9,086 nucleotides of DNA. Origin: DHVE2 group archaeon. GTDB taxonomy: Archaea; Thermoplasmatota; Thermoplasmata; Thermoplasmatales; Aciduliprofundaceae. Each line of letters opens with the position of its first letter. Position 1 is the stretch's first letter. Positions 5,622 through 9,086 of the stretch are shown one piece after another. The position numbers and the translations under genes are program-made. The notes under the pieces are model-generated. The model did not search any database and had not been told where the DNA came from. It saw only the letters and a program-made list of their open reading frames with translations. Location of the stretch: positions 1-9,086 of the forward strand of contig WAOY01000096.1 in the NCBI GenBank assembly GCA_015520985.1. The letters run 5' to 3'.

Positions 5622-6875
5622 ATGACTGCTCGTAATGGCCTGGGAAGGAACTTCTGGCTATTCGTGACCGGGCGCTTCGTTTCCCAGTTTGGATGGGCAG
5701 TGCAGAACGTGGCCATACCCCTCTACGTGCTTGACAGGACGCACAGCGGGGGCATGATGTCCCTGTTCGCACTGGCAGAGATGCTTCCTCTCGCCCTCCT
5801 CCCCTTCGCAGGAGTTGTCAGCGACAGGTACAACAGAAAGCACATGATGGTCCTCTTCGATGTTGCGAGGGGAGTTATTCTACTCATGGTGATCGCTTTC
5901 AACTTCCTCGCCATAGACCAGTTGCTCATCGTTACAATCCTCCTTTCGTTTATGGGTGCATTTTTCGGTGCCGCCACCAACGCCCTGTTCCCTGAACTGG
6001 TACCGGAGAAGGAATTGGAGAGGGCGAATTCCGTATCAGCGACGTTCAACATAGTGGCGATGCTTGTGGGTCCCGCTATGGGCGGATTCCTGTACGGGAT
6101 TGGAGGGATCAAGCTTCCGGTGCTGATTAATGGCCTGAGTTTCTTCGGCTCGGGAATATTTGAGATCCTTATACACTACGAGTGGAAAACCAGGAGGATA
6201 AGCAGCGTCGGAGAAATCGCGAAGGATTTGAAGGAAGGACTGCAATTCCTGAGGAAGAGCAGGTACCTGATGGTCCTCATCGCCTTCGCCCTCTCCCTGA
6301 ACGCCCTAGGCCAGCCCTTCGGCGCCATCCTGCTCCCGTACGCCATACGGGAGGTTTTGAAACTGAGCAGTCTGCAGTTTGGAATCGTTGAGAGCGCATT
6401 TATGGCCGGGGCCATACTCGGGAATGTTATAATAGCCCTGAAAATGGTCAAAAACCCCTCAAGGTACATTTTTCACAGCCTTGCAATAAACGGGATAACG
6501 CTCCTGGCGTTCATACTGCTGGTATCTCCCCTCTTGAATACAGGGGTGGTCTCTGGATTCATCATACTGTCGGTCATCTCCGTGGTATGGGGATCCGCAA
6601 ACGCGTTCCTGAATGCGCCCCTGAACGCAAAAATACAGCGGGGCGTGCCCAACGAACTACGGGGGCGCGTACTTTCAATACTGGTGGTCATGGTGAATGC
6701 CCTCACTCCCCTGGGAATCGTGTTAATAGGGCCCCTGCTGGACATGTACTCTGCGTGGCTCATCGCGCTGGAGATGTGGCTCACCATGGGATTGGTCGTG
6801 CTTTACTTCTGGCTGAGACACAGGGATGAACTATCAAGCGAGGCGTGGAGAAAAGGGGAAGAGGATTTCAGATAA
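5622..6875 (+). CDS. MFS transporter, drug/macrolide-efflux type (MFS_3-like)
   Basis: This is a 417-aa major facilitator with about 12 predicted membrane helices and both termini cytoplasmic. Motif A between helices 2 and 3 is intact (G64, D68, R69, R72, K73), the signature of proton-coupled facilitators. A charged central loop lies around residues 183-212 (EWKTRRISS to LRKSRY). The late motif VPNELRGRVLSI is typical of the MFS_3 group that includes MefA-like macrolide exporters and EntS-like siderophore exporters. Start ATG 5622 has only a weak GAAGGG Shine-Dalgarno sequence, 9 nt after the previous gene, so it belongs to the 4627 operon. Its 3' end overlaps convergent aEF-1beta by 8 nt. 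Efflux direction and substrate are inferred from family resemblance only; no substrate can be named. Confidence 0.9.
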   Translation: MTARNGLGRNFWLFVTGRFVSQFGWAVQNVAIPLYVLDRTHSGGMMSLFALAEMLPLALLPFAGVVSDRYNRKHMMVLFDVARGVILLMVIAFNFLAIDQLLIVTILLSFMGAFFGAATNALFPELVPEKELERANSVSATFNIVAMLVGPAMGGFLYGIGGIKLPVLINGLSFFGSGIFEILIHYEWKTRRISSVGEIAKDLKEGLQFLRKSRYLMVLIAFALSLNALGQPFGAILLPYAIREVLKLSSLQFGIVESAFMAGAILGNVIIALKMVKNPSRYIFHSLAINGITLLAFILLVSPLLNTGVVSGFIILSVISVVWGSANAFLNAPLNAKIQRGVPNELRGRVLSILVVMVNALTPLGIVLIGPLLDMYSAWLIALEMWLTMGLVVLYFWLRHRDELSSEAWRKGEEDFR

Positions 6876-7134
6876 GGGTAACCTCGCCCACTACCACGCC
6901 CTGCACATTCTCAATGCCCTTCAATATCTCTTCGATCCTGTCGGATATGCCGCCCTCGTCCTTCACAATCACACGAACAACGAGGGCCTTGAGGCCGAAG
7001 GCGATTGGCTCCTCGCTGAAATCGTTTATCTTGGCTATTCCCTCCAGCTTCTCTTCCACCCTTTTCTTCAGTTCTTCAAGATCAACGTCAACCCCGGAGG
7101 GCATTATCTTGTAGGTTATGAGAACATCACCCAT
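6868..7134 (-). CDS. Translation elongation factor aEF-1beta
   Basis: This is an 88-aa archaeal EF-1beta, the guanine-nucleotide exchange factor for aEF-1A during protein synthesis. Archaeal versions consist of just the alpha/beta exchange domain, matching this length. The sequence runs GDVLITYKIMPSGVDVDLEELKKRV, then PIAFGLKALVVRVIVKDEGG (the conserved IAFGLKAL core), and ends with the conserved ENVQGVVVGEVTLI strand. The Shine-Dalgarno sequence GAGGTGG (7146-7140, minus strand) lies 5 nt before ATG 7134. It is downstream of a zinc-ribbon gene with a 10-nt gap, an arrangement widely conserved in archaea. The 3' end overlaps the MFS gene by 8 nt, leaving no separate terminator. Identification is secure. 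Confidence 0.96.
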   Translation of the reverse strand: MGDVLITYKIMPSGVDVDLEELKKRVEEKLEGIAKINDFSEEPIAFGLKALVVRVIVKDEGGISDRIEEILKGIENVQGVVVGEVTLI

Positions 7135-7144
7135 TCAAACCACC

Positions 7145-7309
7145 TCATGGACCCTCAAACCCGCAGTTGGGGCACTTGTAAGGTATGCTCTGCTCCCTGC
7201 AGCGGTTGCACCTCGCGATTGGTGCTCCACAGTTGGGGCAGGCGAACACCACGGAACCCTCGCCGAGTCCTCTACCGCAGGATGTGCAGAATTCTATTGT
7301 TTCCTCCAT
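7145..7309 (-). CDS. Archaeal double zinc-ribbon (RNA-binding-like) protein
   Basis: This 54-aa protein is built of four CxxC knuckles: C8-C11, C24-C27, C34-C37 and C46-C49, with a conserved YKCPNCGFEGP C-terminus. It matches the small archaeal zinc-ribbon family (COG2888 type), annotated as probable RNA-binding and encoded beside aEF-1beta in most archaea. A role in translation is inferred from that linkage and not demonstrated here. Start ATG 7309 gives MEETIEFC, close to the family N-terminus. It lies about 25 bp from a strong TTTAAA element, so the message is probably leaderless. Longer in-frame starts at 7321 and 7354 would run into or through the promoter and add non-conserved residues. 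It is first gene of a two-gene operon with aEF-1beta. Confidence 0.92.
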   Translation of the reverse strand: MEETIEFCTSCGRGLGEGSVVFACPNCGAPIARCNRCREQSIPYKCPNCGFEGP

Positions 7310-7330
7310 AGGGTGGTGCATGGTGAGGTA

Positions 7331-7343
7331 GTTTAAAAAAATT
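7331..7343 (-). promoter_or_regulatory. TATA promoter for zinc-ribbon/aEF-1beta operon
   Basis: On the minus strand AATTTTTTTAAAC contains a TTTAAA core centred near 7334-7335. The expected start, about 25 bp on, falls at 7309-7310, the A of the chosen ATG. No Shine-Dalgarno sequence precedes that ATG, which supports leaderless expression. Confidence 0.6.
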
Positions 7344-7362
7344 GTGCTTCCCATTGTTGACT

Positions 7363-7380
7363 GGAGAAAGTTTTATTTAT
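7363..7380 (+). promoter_or_regulatory. BRE/TATA promoter for GTPase gene
   Basis: GGAGAAAGTTTTATTTAT combines a purine-rich BRE-like stretch with a TTTTATTTAT TATA box (core 7371-7379). The predicted start is near 7400, giving a leader of about 13 nt with the Shine-Dalgarno sequence AGGTGA at 7401-7406, 6 nt before ATG 7413. It is divergent from the zinc-ribbon promoter within a 103-bp gap. Confidence 0.6.
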
Positions 7381-7412
7381 GCGGAAGTGCATTAATACGC
7401 AGGTGAAACTTC

Positions 7413-7931
7413 ATGGGCACCTACAAGTTCAAAGTTTGCATTGTTGGCGAGCCGATGGTGGGCAAGACTTCTCTCATCAAAAGGTTCGTTTACAACATGT
7501 TCTCGGACAAGTACATGATGACCATAGGCACAAACATATACAAGAAGACAGTGGCGCACCGCGGCGACACCGTGCACCTCATGCTCTGGGACGTCATGGG
7601 GAACGCGGGTTTCCGCAATATTCTGAAGACGGCGTACTTCTACGGCGCAGACGGGCTTTTCGTCGTGGGGGATTTAACAAGGCCAGAAACATTTGAATCC
7701 CTTCCGGAGTGGGTGTCCGCCGCCATCGAGGGCGCTGAGAAGGAGTTGCCGATAATACTCCTCGCAAATAAAAGCGACCTTGAGTGGAAGATGACCGAAG
7801 ACGACGTGGCTACGTGGTCAGCCGAGATATTCGCCAGGACGTACCACATAACCAGCGCAAAAACGGGAGAGAACGTCGAGAGGGCGTTCAGGGAGATGGT
7901 GCGCATCCTTGTCAGGGAGGCAAAGCAGTGA
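7413..7931 (+). CDS. Ras/Rab-like small GTPase
   Basis: This is a 172-aa single-domain Ras-superfamily GTPase, cytoplasmic. G1 P-loop: G12-E-P-M-V-G17-K18-T19. Switch I region: threonines 37 and 40 in MMTIGTN, in the place of the Rab TIGVDF motif. G3: W59-D60-V-M-G63-N64, resembling WDTAGQ but with VMG for TAG and asparagine where Ras has Gln61. G4: N119-K-S-D122. G5: T147-S-A-K150. The G1, G4 and G5 layout, with LFVVGDLTRPETFESLPEW, is Rab/Ras-like and unlike Era/Obg bacterial GTPases. It has no C-terminal prenylation cysteines and no membrane helix. It has its own BRE/TATA promoter and Shine-Dalgarno site. The stop region overlaps the convergent dihydroorotase gene by 20 nt. Small GTPases of this class occur in several archaea; the function and partners are unknown. 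Confidence 0.9.
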   Translation: MGTYKFKVCIVGEPMVGKTSLIKRFVYNMFSDKYMMTIGTNIYKKTVAHRGDTVHLMLWDVMGNAGFRNILKTAYFYGADGLFVVGDLTRPETFESLPEWVSAAIEGAEKELPIILLANKSDLEWKMTEDDVATWSAEIFARTYHITSAKTGENVERAFREMVRILVREAKQ

Positions 7932-9086
7932 ATTGCCCCGCATGCTCAACCGCAACTTCCCAGTCCTCCACTATTCTCTCACCTCTAAGGAATACATGCC
8001 TGGGGAAAATCCCGTGCATCCCCTCGTATGGGCTCCAGCCGCACTTGTAATGGAGATCCCTCTCCTTGATCCTGCGAACCTCCGAGAATTCCACGGCGAT
8101 GAAATCCGCGTCATAACCGGGGGATATGCGGCCCTTCCTTATGCCCAATAGCTCGGCGGGGCGTGTGGAAAGGACCTCCACGGCCCTACTGAGTGTTATT
8201 CGCCCATCCTTCACCATCCGGAGAAATATAGGCACGTAAGTCTCCACCTCGGGGATTCCTGGAGGTGCTTCCTCAAAATCCATCTCCTTCTCATCTATCG
8301 TGTGCGGAGCATGGTCGGTGGCTACCACATCTATGCGCCCCTTCACGAGATCTTCCCAGAGCATCTCCGCCACGTACTTCGCCCTGAGGGGCGGGTTAAC
8401 CTTTCCGAAGGCCCCTAGATCCATGTCGCGGTGCAGGAAAAGATGGTGCGGCGTGACCTCGCAGGTGAACCCGAGCGCACGGCACATGTCCACGGAATCC
8501 CGGGAAGATATGTGGGCGATATGGAACCTCCTCTTGATTTCGCTGAGTTTTCTTATGGCCCGGACCTCGCACCTCTCCGGGCGGGAGAAATCGTAGTCCC
8601 TCAGAGATTTCGCAGAGGATATGCACTCCCCCAGTTCAGCGTGAACGGTTACGAAGCCATCCCCAGGCACATGGGCGTTGGGCTCCTCGTACATGTACCA
8701 CTTGTAAAGGTGATTTGGGAACTCATGCTGTGTGGGGGTGAGCATCGCAAAAAGCGTGAAGTCCACATTTGCCTTCCTTCTCACCTTCTCCAGCTTCTCG
8801 CGGAAGAGTTCCGGAGTTGTTATCTCAGGATTATTGTTGGGCATGTCCGCCACGAAGGTAACTCCACCATAAGCCGCACTGAGCGTGCCTGTGTAGAAAT
8901 CCTCCTTATGCTCGTATCCCGGCTCCCTGAAATGCACGTGCATATCAACTGCGCCGGGAAGAATGACCCCGGGAATCTTTTTGCAGGAGTCCAGGCTCTT
9001 TTTTACCTTCTCTATTCGCCCATCATCGCCTATATCCACGCAAACCTCGGTTATCTCGCCATCAATGAAGAAGCGGCCCTCGTACC
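7912..9086 (-). CDS. pyrC: Dihydroorotase (5' partial)
   Basis: This is an amidohydrolase-superfamily dihydroorotase, catalysing N-carbamoyl-L-aspartate to dihydroorotate, step three of pyrimidine synthesis. About 390 residues are present; the open frame continues to the window edge (YEGRFFIDGEI), so only a few N-terminal residues are missing, and GTG 9039 is not the start. Seen motifs: metal-binding HxH in DMHVHFREPG, the DMPNNNPEIT substrate segment, YKWYM (perhaps the bridging carbamylated lysine, by analogy with the hydantoinase FKxFM block), VHAE and AHISS histidines, the TPHHLFL block, KVNPPLR, and catalytic aspartate in ATDHAPHT. GIPEVET and the RPAELLG/KGRISPGYDADF tail confirm the family. 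VHAELGE replaces the common HxED. The 3' end overlaps the GTPase gene by 20 nt. Hydantoinase or allantoinase is less likely given REPG and NPPLR. Confidence 0.93.
   Translation of the reverse strand, partial: YEGRFFIDGEITEVCVDIGDDGRIEKVKKSLDSCKKIPGVILPGAVDMHVHFREPGYEHKEDFYTGTLSAAYGGVTFVADMPNNNPEITTPELFREKLEKVRRKANVDFTLFAMLTPTQHEFPNHLYKWYMYEEPNAHVPGDGFVTVHAELGECISSAKSLRDYDFSRPERCEVRAIRKLSEIKRRFHIAHISSRDSVDMCRALGFTCEVTPHHLFLHRDMDLGAFGKVNPPLRAKYVAEMLWEDLVKGRIDVVATDHAPHTIDEKEMDFEEAPPGIPEVETYVPIFLRMVKDGRITLSRAVEVLSTRPAELLGIRKGRISPGYDADFIAVEFSEVRRIKERDLHYKCGWSPYEGMHGIFPRHVFLRGERIVEDWEVAVEHAGQFTALPP

Noticed and set aside
6826..7311. 161-aa + strand open frame opposite aEF-1beta and the zinc-ribbon gene
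   Set aside because: It is a shadow of two conserved archaeal genes, with no Shine-Dalgarno site or motif support.
7310..7354. N-terminal extension of the zinc-ribbon protein (start 7354 or 7321)
   Set aside because: It would translate through the TATA element and add residues unlike the family; ATG 7309 fits the leaderless promoter spacing.
1..9086. CRISPR arrays, tRNA/rRNA genes, insertion sequences, toxin-antitoxin pairs
   Set aside because: No spaced direct repeats of CRISPR size, no cloverleaf-like or rRNA-like segments and no transposase motifs were found; almost all bases are in conserved genes.

Overview
The window is archaeal chromosome. It carries the archaeal exosome superoperon (SBDS, Rrp4, Rrp41, Rrp42), the archaeal proteasome alpha subunit, ribosomal protein L37Ae, RNA polymerase subunit P and aEF-1beta. 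Shine-Dalgarno sites are of the GGTGAGG type, promoters look like BRE/TATA elements, and several first genes look leaderless. Heavy use of AGG (Arg) and ATA (Ile) codons suggests a thermophile. The gene order is common in Euryarchaeota. A Thermoplasmatota/DHVE2 (Aciduliprofundum-like) relative is my best guess, but that is an inference and not proven by the sequence. There is no gene-free stretch over 300 bases; the longest gaps are 119 and 103 bp, and both are divergent promoter regions.

Region 1 (1-3660, + strand) is a tightly packed operon: psmA (5' end outside the window), the SBDS/Sdo1 ribosome-maturation factor, rrp4, rrp41, rrp42, rpl37ae and rpoP. Adjacent genes overlap by 1-17 nt except SBDS/rrp4, which are 11 nt apart. 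It links protein degradation, RNA degradation and processing, ribosome assembly and transcription. A BRE/TATA-like sequence inside the 3' end of rrp42 may give rpl37ae-rpoP a promoter of their own.

Region 2 (3657-6875) is the most accessory-like part. On the minus strand a winged-helix regulator is translationally coupled to a GNAT acetyltransferase. Divergently, a SHOCT-like/bactofilin-like beta-solenoid protein, a 59-aa two-helix LiaI/LiaF-like membrane protein and an MFS exporter form an operon. The 119-bp divergent promoter holds a perfect 10-bp inverted repeat and three TTGAA motifs spaced exactly 13 bp apart. Both divergent first genes encode a similar short helical hairpin (consensus GE[IM]SxxxY), one at the C-terminus of the regulator and the other at the N-terminus of the bactofilin-like protein. 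I propose this as a candidate envelope-stress or export module with its own regulator. This is the part of the window most likely to be undescribed.

Region 3 (6868-7309, minus strand) is a conserved archaeal pair: a 54-aa double zinc-ribbon protein followed by aEF-1beta.

Region 4 (7413-9086) has a Ras/Rab-like small GTPase with an unusual G3 motif on the + strand, and a dihydroorotase for pyrimidine synthesis on the minus strand that runs off the right edge. All three convergent gene pairs in the window overlap at their 3' ends, leaving no room for intergenic terminators.
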